Origin: Deltaproteobacteria bacterium RIFCSPHIGHO2_02_FULL_43_33 | GTDB taxonomy: Bacteria; Desulfobacterota; GWC2-55-46; UBA9637 | Reading direction: 5' to 3' | Assembly (NCBI GenBank): GCA_001798165.1 | Contig: MGRL01000065.1 | Location: 1 to 36,546, forward strand | Length of the DNA stretch: 36,546 nt | Part shown: piece after piece, positions 1 to 8,000 of the stretch | Position numbering within the stretch: position 1 is the first letter of the stretch | Layout of the letters: each line of letters opens with the position of its first letter | Made by a program: the position numbers and the translations under genes | Notes under the pieces: generated by a model | The model's database searches: none | What the model was told of the DNA's origin: nothing | Seen by the model: the letters and a program-made list of their open reading frames with translations, nothing else

Positions 1-1
1 T

Positions 2-46
2 ATTGATGGAATGACGGTAGAATTAAAAGATGTGTTTGAAATTTAA
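2..46 (+). CDS. C-terminal end of an upstream gene (partial)
   Basis: An open frame enters from the left edge and ends at TAA (44-46). It reads IDGMTVELKDVFEI, a plausible protein tail. It is too short to identify. The next ~380 bases hold only hairpin repeats and a promoter, so a gene ending here fits the layout. A chance open frame of 14 codons cannot be excluded. Confidence 0.35.
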   Translation: MDGMTVELKDVFEI

Positions 47-82
47 AACAATAACAAAGCTGAGGATATTATTTTTAGTAGC

Positions 83-217
83 GTCGGGGTTTATCTCCGA
101 CTTTAGAAACCGTAGGGCAGGGCTTCAGCCCTGCATAAAATAAGCAACCCTAAAGGGTTGCCCTACGTTATTATTGAAATTGTAGGGCAAGGCTTTAGCC
201 TTGCTTAAGGTTGCCCT
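83..217. repeat. Hairpin (REP-like) repeat mosaic
   Basis: Several perfect small palindromes are packed together. Positions 83-89 (GTCGGGG) pair with 95-101 with one G-T pair. An element at 111-167 has outer arms CGTAGGGCA/TTGCCCTACG around two hairpins: GCAGGGC-TTCA-GCCCTGC (117-134) and GCAACCC-TAAA-GGGTTGC (144-161). A degenerate second copy at 182-217 keeps only GCAAGGC-TTTA-GCCTTGC (187-204). This is the architecture of short non-autonomous intergenic palindromes. No coding sequence is seen between 47 and 429. Confidence 0.75.
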
Positions 218-325
218 TGTATGAGGCATTTTTTGGGGTAAAAAGCCAAAAAGCCCAAAGCCCGGAGAATATAAGGTTATCTTAAAATCCTGTAAACCAA
301 AGGTTAAAAAAAATTTAAAAAAAGC

Positions 326-353
326 TTGACAATATTTTAAAAATAGGTATAAT
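326..353 (+). promoter_or_regulatory. Consensus sigma70 promoter of the cytochrome operon
   Basis: TTGACA (326-331) and TATAAT (348-353) are both perfect matches to consensus, with a 16-bp spacer. Transcription should start near 360, leaving a ~70-nt leader before the GTG at 430. The leader has two small possible hairpins (ATGC/GCAT at 363-377; TGAGG/CCTCA in 385-405) but no riboswitch class I can recognise. The spacer is AT-rich and an A/T tract lies upstream. Confidence 0.8.
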
Positions 354-429
354 CCCAACCAGATGCTGAAGGTGGCATTGAAAATGAGGTAACGGCAGCC
401 TCATCAAAAATAAAAAAACTGAGGTATTT

Positions 430-1803
430 GTGCCGATTATTTTTACATACAGAAGTTTTGATAAAAATAATAATACCCCATCAGACAGAAGAGATAAAAA
501 AGCCTCTCTCTTATTAGCAGTTCTACTTACTCTCGTCATTACAATAATCACCACAACACCATCTATAGCAGTTCATAAAGGCGCAGGAGACCTTGTATGC
601 GGCGGCTGCCACACAATGCATAGTTCTCAGGGCGGCGCCAGCAGTCCAAGCATGGGAACAGCATCAGGCGCAGCCATCCTTTTAAGAGGCCCTGTAACCA
701 GCAGGGCAGACATCCAAAAATTGTGTTTGCAGTGTCATAGCCAGACCGGCAGCCAGGCTACAAATGTTTTTCAGCCTCATGGTCAGCTTGCCCCTAAGGT
801 TCTTGGAGCTAACTGGGATATGAGTAAATCTTTCGGTGAAATCGGCGCAGGCGGAGACTTTGTTAATGAAGTTGACGGCAGCTCATTTGACTCAACAGCT
901 GCCGGGAATAATAATGCCCTTGGCTATGGCCATAGTGTAGGAAAGAATGGCGCCTCTCCGCCAGGAAACCCTAATAACCCTACTGTCAATTTAACCTGCA
1001 CTACATGTCACGACCCTCATGGGACAACTCAGAATACATGGGATGGCGATACTTCTTATGGGGTTAATGTCTATAGAAACCTTAATATTACCTTTGGCAG
1101 GGACACAGGTTGTAACATGCAGCTCTGCCATAATGGAGTACCCCCAAACGCCCCAGGCGAGCTGTGGCATATGAAAAGCTGGGTTGGAGGAATTACGGGA
1201 AAGGCTGGTGACATTGGGGCAAATTATACCCCGTCTTATACGGCAACTGGAAATGTAGCAATATGGCCGGTATATAGAAAAGAAGGTAGCCCTACCACTA
1301 CTACAGACAATAATGTTTATGATGGTATTAGTGACAATAGCGCTGATGCAACCCCTGATGGATATAGTATTGACGGAGGAATGGGAGATTGGTGTGCCAG
1401 GTGTCATCCAAAAATGCACGAAGATAGTTCTTCTGAAAATGGTCCTGTAATCACTGCGTTAGGCAATGATTGGAAGAGGCATCCAGCTAACCGCATTATA
1501 GATAGCAGTTATAAATCAGGCGCTGGTGTCAATACTATAGACTGGACTCATTATAGTGGGATATCGGCGGGATATAAAGTGCCTGCAGCAAATACTGGTA
1601 CTACTTTGTCATCGGAATATTATTATGCTGATACAGACAACGAGGACAAGGTTTTCTGTCTTAGCTGTCACTTTGCCCATGCCGGGCCTTATTACGATGC
1701 CTTGAGATGGGATTATATTGCTGCTGTGGATGCTGCCGGTGGCAGCCAGACAGGAAACGGTGTTCCATCTAACCGTGGGTGTCAGCAGTGTCATAATAGA
1801 TAG
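430..1803 (+). CDS. Secreted multiheme cytochrome c, 7 heme sites including one CX4CH
   Basis: A periplasmic or extracellular c-type cytochrome of 457 residues, probably in extracellular electron transfer. A signal/anchor segment covers about residues 25-47. CXXCH motifs lie at 57, 99, 190, 322, 410 and 451, the last only two residues from the C-terminus. An atypical CX4CH (CNMQLCH) lies at 228-234. Several sites read CxxCHxxH (for example CTTCHDPH), as in densely packed multiheme proteins with a nearby distal histidine. The start is GTG at 430, preceded by GAGG at 421-424. An ATG closer to the signal is lacking, so the ~25-residue polar N-terminus is real or the start is misplaced. It is first gene behind the promoter at 326-353 and precedes an NHL protein and two further cytochromes. 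The exact family is not recognised; cytochrome identity is certain. Confidence 0.9.
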   Translation: MPIIFTYRSFDKNNNTPSDRRDKKASLLLAVLLTLVITIITTTPSIAVHKGAGDLVCGGCHTMHSSQGGASSPSMGTASGAAILLRGPVTSRADIQKLCLQCHSQTGSQATNVFQPHGQLAPKVLGANWDMSKSFGEIGAGGDFVNEVDGSSFDSTAAGNNNALGYGHSVGKNGASPPGNPNNPTVNLTCTTCHDPHGTTQNTWDGDTSYGVNVYRNLNITFGRDTGCNMQLCHNGVPPNAPGELWHMKSWVGGITGKAGDIGANYTPSYTATGNVAIWPVYRKEGSPTTTTDNNVYDGISDNSADATPDGYSIDGGMGDWCARCHPKMHEDSSSENGPVITALGNDWKRHPANRIIDSSYKSGAGVNTIDWTHYSGISAGYKVPAANTGTTLSSEYYYADTDNEDKVFCLSCHFAHAGPYYDALRWDYIAAVDAAGGSQTGNGVPSNRGCQQCHNR

Positions 1804-1830
1804 TTATTTAAGTATCGGTTTGCTGAAAAA

Positions 1831-1896
1831 ATGTAGTTGCCCAATTTATTGGGCTAAAATGTTATGCAGAAAGCCTGATAAATCAGGCAACTACAT
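1831..1896. repeat. 66-bp palindromic element with two inner hairpins
   Basis: Outer arms ATGTAGTTGCC (1831-1841) and GGCAACTACAT (1886-1896) are perfect 11-bp inverted repeats. Inside are hairpins GCCCAA-TTTA-TTGGGC (1839-1854) and GCCTGAT-AA-ATCAGGC (1873-1888). The design, outer arms plus two stem-loops, matches the element at 111-167 but with different sequence. It sits 27 bp after the first cytochrome stop and may attenuate transcription or protect mRNA ends. The remaining bases to 1986 hold only a GCCTTT/AAAGGC hairpin and the ribosome binding site GGGAGG of the next gene. Confidence 0.75.
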
Positions 1897-1986
1897 ATCT
1901 GGAATTTGCGCCTTTATGTCTTGAAAAGGTTTTTTCAACAATTTGCTATGCCGTCTGCCTTTTAAGAAAGGCAAGGGAGGTTCCAA

Positions 1987-3519
1987 GTGGTTAGGAAGAT
2001 ATTACATAATGTTTTATGGTATGGCGCTGTTGCAGCCCTTTTTATGCTTATTCTTCCATTAGCAATCCCTGCGGCTACTCCCCCTACTTCAACCTATCTA
2101 TCTGCTATCTCCAATGGCCTATCTGCCCCTGCGAGGCTTGCTGTAGGTCCGGATGGCAGGATATATGTGGCGGATCCTCATAAGGATAGGGTTCAGGTCT
2201 ATAGCCCTGCCGGTAATTTGAAATATACCGTAGAAAACTTTCAAGGCACGCCTTTAAGTGTGGCTGTGGATGGGGCAGGGAATATTTATATTGGCGATAA
2301 GAGGACCGGAAGCGTAATGGTTTTTGATTCCAGCTGGCAGTATGTGCGAAAACTTGGCAATGGCAACGGAGAATTTGGCAGACCCGGAGATATAGCGGTG
2401 AGCAGCTCTTCAGGGAGAATATATGTTACTGACGGTGAAAACAGCATAGTAAAGATTTTTAACGCAGATGGCAGCCTTTTTATGAGTTTTGGCGGTCGTG
2501 GAAACAGCAGCGGCCAGCTTAACTTCCCTACAGGAGTGGCAGTAGATGATACAAACGCCGAGCTGTTTGTAGGAGACCAGATGTACAATGGCTCTGAATG
2601 GACTGAGAGGATTCAGATTTTTGACCTTGCCGGCAGCTATAAAGGTGTTATAACCGCAGGCCCGTCATATAATATAAATGTGCAAGGAATAGCCGTGGAT
2701 AGCCTTGGAAGAATTTATGCGGCGGATGTCCTTCAAGGACGTGTAAATGTCTACGATAGAAACGGCGCATACCTTGCTTCTATCGCAGGTGTTACCCCGG
2801 ATGCGCTGCGGACACCTGTAGATGTAGTGATAGATGCTAATAATAGGCTGCTTGTTACATCTTCCAATACGAGCAGCGTGGCAATCTATGGAATTGATAA
2901 CTATACTATCCCAGTAGACCCGCCTGATTTATATACCCTTACCGTTGCAAAAAGCGGCACAGGGAGCGGAGCCGTGATAAGCGGTTCTGCGGATATAAAC
3001 TGCGGAAGCGCTTGCAGCGCAGCTTATGTAAGCGGCACTGCAGTAACCTTAACAGCAGCGCCAATTAACAGCGGTTCTGTATTTGGCGGCTGGAATGGTT
3101 GTGATGCCTTTACAGGCGCGACATGCAATGTTAATATGAGTTCAAATAAGATTGTTACAGCTAATTTTATGGCAGAAACAACTCCGCCTGTGCTGACAGT
3201 AAATCAACCCAATCCATCAATCCTTTGGCCTGCTAACGGCGCAATGATGAATGTGACAGTTTCAGGGAATGCGGTTGATGCCGGCAGCGGTTTAAAGGCT
3301 GTTTCATATACAGTGGCCGACGAATACAACAAACTGAATTCCACCGGAACAGCCGCTGCTGATAATACCGGCAGTTTCTCGTTTACTGTAAGCCTTGAGG
3401 CTGCTCGTAATAAGAATGATATAAATGGAAGAATATATACCATTACCGTAACTGCTGTGGATATAAACGGTAATGCCGGTCAGAAGAGCGTGTTGGTAAC
3501 AGTTCCATATAAAAAATAA
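1987..3519 (+). CDS. Exported NHL-repeat beta-propeller with InlB-like and Ig-like C-terminal domains
   Basis: A 510-residue secreted protein. The signal peptide (about 1-30) ends near AIPAA. Residues ~35-310 contain about six NHL-type blades (recurring GRIYVADxxxxRVQVY and GNIYIGD patterns), a scaffold for protein or ligand binding. Residues ~318-397 form a divergent InlB-type beta repeat with paired cysteines (CGSAC, GWNGC, ATC) and the hallmark GWxG...VTANF. Residues ~400-510 form an Ig-like surface domain. The start is GTG at 1987, with GGGAGG 6-7 bases upstream. It lies between cytochrome genes in one apparent operon, 15 bp before the next. NHL proteins commonly accompany nanowire-type cytochromes, so an assembly or anchoring role is inferred. 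No heme motif is present. Confidence 0.85.
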   Translation: MVRKILHNVLWYGAVAALFMLILPLAIPAATPPTSTYLSAISNGLSAPARLAVGPDGRIYVADPHKDRVQVYSPAGNLKYTVENFQGTPLSVAVDGAGNIYIGDKRTGSVMVFDSSWQYVRKLGNGNGEFGRPGDIAVSSSSGRIYVTDGENSIVKIFNADGSLFMSFGGRGNSSGQLNFPTGVAVDDTNAELFVGDQMYNGSEWTERIQIFDLAGSYKGVITAGPSYNINVQGIAVDSLGRIYAADVLQGRVNVYDRNGAYLASIAGVTPDALRTPVDVVIDANNRLLVTSSNTSSVAIYGIDNYTIPVDPPDLYTLTVAKSGTGSGAVISGSADINCGSACSAAYVSGTAVTLTAAPINSGSVFGGWNGCDAFTGATCNVNMSSNKIVTANFMAETTPPVLTVNQPNPSILWPANGAMMNVTVSGNAVDAGSGLKAVSYTVADEYNKLNSTGTAAADNTGSFSFTVSLEAARNKNDINGRIYTITVTAVDINGNAGQKSVLVTVPYKK

Positions 3520-3534
3520 GGGAAGGGCTGAGAT

Positions 3535-5007
3535 ATGATTAACATAGTTATTAAAAGATTGGCCATTATGATAATGATAATCCTCGGAATCGCCGTCATA
3601 GGCGCTTCTCATGCCTATGCAGTTGACCCGCCCCATAACGATACTTCAACAGATACATGGTGGTGCACCCAATGTCATACATTGTATGGTGTTGGCACAG
3701 CTTTAAAAACACCGAAAGGCAATTCCGCCCGTTGTCTGAGTTGTCATACCACTACCGGCATGGCCTCCAATAAACCATTTACAGAGGCTGACGAGGCAGT
3801 GCCAGGCACAAGCGGCATCTATCATAGGTGGGACTCAGGCCCAGGCGGATATATAACTTCCTCTACCCCTGGCGGCTCCACCGGATATATTCTTTCAGGG
3901 ATTGTATATACATGGAATGACGGTGATACTGTAACTAACAATTTAAAAAACATATTCTTTAACGGGTCGGTTCCGCGGGTATATGAGATAAAGATAACAA
4001 CAGAAGGAAATATTGGAACAGCACAGTTTCAATGGAGGTCTTCAGATAACAGCGGCACCACATGGACAGCATGGAGTGCAAATCAAGCAACTGCAACAAG
4101 TTTTGCCTTTGCGGATGGTAATAATCTTAAGGTGAGCTTTGTAAATGGATTGTCTCCGTCTTTTAAGCTCAATGACACTTGGACTGTCAAGGTAAGGCCT
4201 CAGATAAACTACCCATTTACCTATTTCGATAATTATGCTAACCTAACCAAAAAGATGTTTAAGGATACTGGCGCACCCAATGATATTTTGGATGTGGATA
4301 CAACGTCGTACACATATCCTGCATCTACATACGGAAAGGCAAGCTGCTCCACGTGCCACAATCAGCACTACCAGACTAATATGTCCAATGACCCATTTTC
4401 CCCTTCCACCTATGATAGCTCTGTTCCATTTAGTGATGGCGCCGGAAGACACTACCAAAGGATTCCTAATCAACAAAACGAACTCTGCCTGGACTGCCAT
4501 TCTAAAAGAAATATAAATACTGTAAGGACATGGACAGGAAATAAGCTGAGCCACCCTGTTGGGGTTGACTTCCCAAGTGTAAACACCTCCACTCACTCTG
4601 TCCCGAAGGAATATACAGGCGTTGACCAGAGCAATAAAGCCACATCAGGCAAGGCAACTGCAACTACTAATACAACCTGCTTAACAGATACTGCTAAAGA
4701 CTGGACCAACACAAGTAATAGCTATTATAACCCGACTAATCTGTATGTATATCTTCTGGGCTCTGGACTTTCTAAACAGATAACCAGTTATACTGCCACT
4801 CAGGTCTGTTGGGCTTCAGGGGCGCTCAGTATAACTTCAGGCGATGCCTATGTAATAGATGCAGATGGAAATCCAACAAACAATTTCCGCTTTTACGATA
4901 GCAGCGCTGGAAAAGCAAGCTTTGTGCAAGGAAAGGTCTATTGTCTCACCTGTCACGGTATCCACTGGGCAGACTCTGATCAGCTGACTTATGATGAAGG
5001 ACAATAA
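3535..5007 (+). CDS. Secreted pentaheme cytochrome c with two beta-rich inserts
   Basis: A 490-residue c-type cytochrome. The signal peptide covers residues 1-29 (cleavage near HAYA-VD). CXXCH motifs lie at 44, 67, 271, 318 and 470. A ~120-residue heme-free beta-rich insert (about 103-222) separates hemes 2 and 3; its motifs (YEIKITT, QWRSSDNSG, DTWTVKV) recall phage-tail or adhesion-like sandwiches. A second insert (about 367-442) sits between hemes 4 and 5 and is a degenerate copy of the ~70-residue module repeated in the next protein. This suggests shared ancestry of the two genes by module shuffling. Start ATG at 3535, 15 bp after the NHL gene; the stop is 10 bp before the next start, which supports an operon. 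Confidence 0.9.
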   Translation: MINIVIKRLAIMIMIILGIAVIGASHAYAVDPPHNDTSTDTWWCTQCHTLYGVGTALKTPKGNSARCLSCHTTTGMASNKPFTEADEAVPGTSGIYHRWDSGPGGYITSSTPGGSTGYILSGIVYTWNDGDTVTNNLKNIFFNGSVPRVYEIKITTEGNIGTAQFQWRSSDNSGTTWTAWSANQATATSFAFADGNNLKVSFVNGLSPSFKLNDTWTVKVRPQINYPFTYFDNYANLTKKMFKDTGAPNDILDVDTTSYTYPASTYGKASCSTCHNQHYQTNMSNDPFSPSTYDSSVPFSDGAGRHYQRIPNQQNELCLDCHSKRNINTVRTWTGNKLSHPVGVDFPSVNTSTHSVPKEYTGVDQSNKATSGKATATTNTTCLTDTAKDWTNTSNSYYNPTNLYVYLLGSGLSKQITSYTATQVCWASGALSITSGDAYVIDADGNPTNNFRFYDSSAGKASFVQGKVYCLTCHGIHWADSDQLTYDEGQ

Positions 5008-5017
5008 GAGGTGATAT

Positions 5018-8000
5018 ATGTATAGAAGATTTATTACAACGCTGGTATTGAGCATAATCTTTGGGGTAGTCTGCTGCACATCTGTCTATGCGGTTGGTAC
5101 CGGCGACGGCAATCTCCTCAGGAGGACAAACCAGGGCGATGATACCTGCGGCGGGCCTACTAATGCCTGTCACAATCTCCAGGTGCATAATGCAACGAAT
5201 ACGGAGAGCAGCTACTGGAGCAGCAACCCCAACAAATGGGGCGATACGGCTACCAGTAAATACGGCAAATTTGTCTGCCAGACATGCCATACACCTCACA
5301 ATACAAACAATATCTATCTCATAAGAGAGAAAATAAAATTTCCTGACGGAAGCACTATGCCGTCTCTGTTAACAGAAAGCACTGTAGACTTTAGATACAA
5401 GTCAGGTACGGCTGGTTCTGCCCCATATGTAATGGGCGACGATTCAGATAACCATACGACCTCTACCCGGCCATGCGAGGTCTGCCACAGCCTGACAAAG
5501 CATCATAGATACAACACATCTGCTCAGACCGATGGCAAAACCCACAACAATGCCATTGACTGTAATAATTGCCATTATCATGAGCAAGGCTTCAAGAAAC
5601 TCGGCGAGGGCGGCGCTGAATGTGGTACCTGCCATTCTACTATTACCACGCCAATGCTGGGTAACGATAGTGACGGACAATCTAAATATCATATGGTTAT
5701 GCAAAATGTTGATATAACCAACATAGGCGGCATAGGCACAGATAGTAAATATCCGTCAGAATCAACGCCTGCAGCATCAAGCACACACAGAAGATGCCTT
5801 ATGTGCCATGCTGAAATGGAAAATTTCAGCCCTTTAAAGAACGCAAGCACGCCTGGCAGGGCATACAACTTAAGAAAAACAATAACAACAGCGCCTTCAA
5901 ACCAGTCAGACACAAGCCAACTTGCAAATACTGATTATGATAAAGGGACAAGCAGCGGTATCTGCACATCATGCCACCAGTATCAGCAGACCAAAGATAA
6001 TACAAAGCAAACAACTGCTGACAATACAACTTATACCCCTGTAATAAATCCGGCGCTGTTTGCAAATTCGCCGCATAACTATACTGTTGATGTAACGAAT
6101 GCATTTATTGATAACAGCACATTCAAGGCAAACTGCGTAAAATGCCATAATGATACGCTCACAAAAGAGAAGCAAACAGGCGCATATAATTTTGGCTTGC
6201 ACGTCTCAACGGTAAGAAGGTTAAACGCTGTTACAAATGCAAATGAAACCAGCTCAAGCCCAAATTATAATAAGACCAACTATGGCACAGCTACAAGCGG
6301 CACTACTACAACCATTGTTGACACCAATAAAAACTGGACTACAAATATGTGGGCAAATCGTCCGGTGAACATATTGAGCGGCACAGGCAACGGCCAGACA
6401 AGATGGATTGCGAGCAATACAAGCAATACGCTTACGATTACTACATTGACAACAGCCCCTTCCACAGATAGCGTCTATCTTATCGGAGATTCAAGGAGTG
6501 TTGACAGTGGAACATCCACAGGCTCAAACACCGCTACAACCCTGAACGATACGACAAAGACAACGTCTTGGAAATCCAACTACTGGAAGAACCGCCTAAT
6601 AACAATTGTATATGGCACAGGCACGGGGCAGACAAGGAAGATATCCACCAATACCGGCACAGCGCTTACAGTATCCCCGAACTGGACGACCACCCCTGAT
6701 TTGACCAGCAAATACTCTATAGGCGACCCCATGGAAGAGGATTTCTGTTTCAAATGTCATAGCATGACAAACCCAAATGCCAAGACAGCGACAAAGATGG
6801 ATTACTATGGCGCTGCAACTGTAGTGAACGGCAAGATGCTGAAGATGGAAGATATGTTCATGACATATACAGGCACTGGCGGAACAGGAAGTAATGCAGA
6901 TACAACAAACTGCCCATCTGCCACATACCCTACCAGCACCTCTATTGTTATCAGCCCTTCTCCAGCATGGACCACAGGCCAGTGGGCAAGTTATGCAATA
7001 AGGATTACCGGCGGTACGGGTGCCGGCCAAATAAGAAAAATAGCCGGAAGTGGAGCCAGCTTTCTCTGTCTTGATAAGGATTGGACAACTGCGCCGGTTG
7101 CTGCAAGCGCGTATGAAATAGGCCAGATAAGGCACAGGATTGACGCCTATGCAGGCGTTCATAGGACAGATGAGGTGATAAATGCCCCGTCAACTTCAAC
7201 AAGCGCTCCTGCTGGTTGGTTTACCACCACAGGCACTAACCCAACCTATCATAGCGGCTGCACAGACTGCCACAACCCGCATGCGCAGAAAAAGTCTGGA
7301 GATGATAATGGAACTGCCACAGGCGGAACAGCAACAACCATTACTGATACTAACAAGTCAACATGGACCCAAGACCAGTGGCGCGGTTACAACCTGAGGC
7401 TTATGGATGGGACAGGCGCGGGCCAGGAGAGGATGATTGTAACAAATACAACTACCGGCACCATTTATGTCGGCGCCGCATTTTCTATATCTCCTGCCAG
7501 CGGCACATACTATACTATTGTCCCTACAGGCCGTCCGGATAAAGGCAATAACTTAGCCGGACCAAACAATGGCCAGTGGGGCGTGGATGTGGCGCCTGCT
7601 GATTATCCAACCCCTGCTGTGGGCAGCTATTCAAACCCGGTATTTACAAAAAATACAAGCCTTGTAAGCGGTTCTGACAAGATATACGAACTCTGCTTCA
7701 AGTGCCACTCTGATTATGGGTGGGGAAATAATGGAACACCATTTAATATAGTGGATGCCACATCTGCCACAATCAATGTCTACCAGACCACGGCATCTAC
7801 AAATATTGCAAGGGAATTTAACCCGCATAATGTCGGCTATCATCCTGTGGTTGATGTAGGAGCAAACCAGCCTATAACTGCTATGGGCGGCAGCCCTGTA
7901 AATGTAGGGTCGTCATCAGGATACACCATATCTTCAGGTACAACTGCAGATGTAACAGTCGGCGCTAATTTAGGAACCGCCAATCAATATGACGGCAACT

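Noticed and set aside
354-429. Possible GEMM (cyclic dinucleotide) riboswitch in the cytochrome leader
   Set aside because: Geobacter cytochrome genes often have one, but the required GACGCAAAGCC-type core and tetraloop-receptor pattern are absent; only two weak hairpins are seen.
991-1419. Long antisense open frames across the cytochrome genes (here and at 6596-7162)
   Set aside because: They lack ribosome sites and any family resemblance, and mirror codon bias of the real heme-motif genes.
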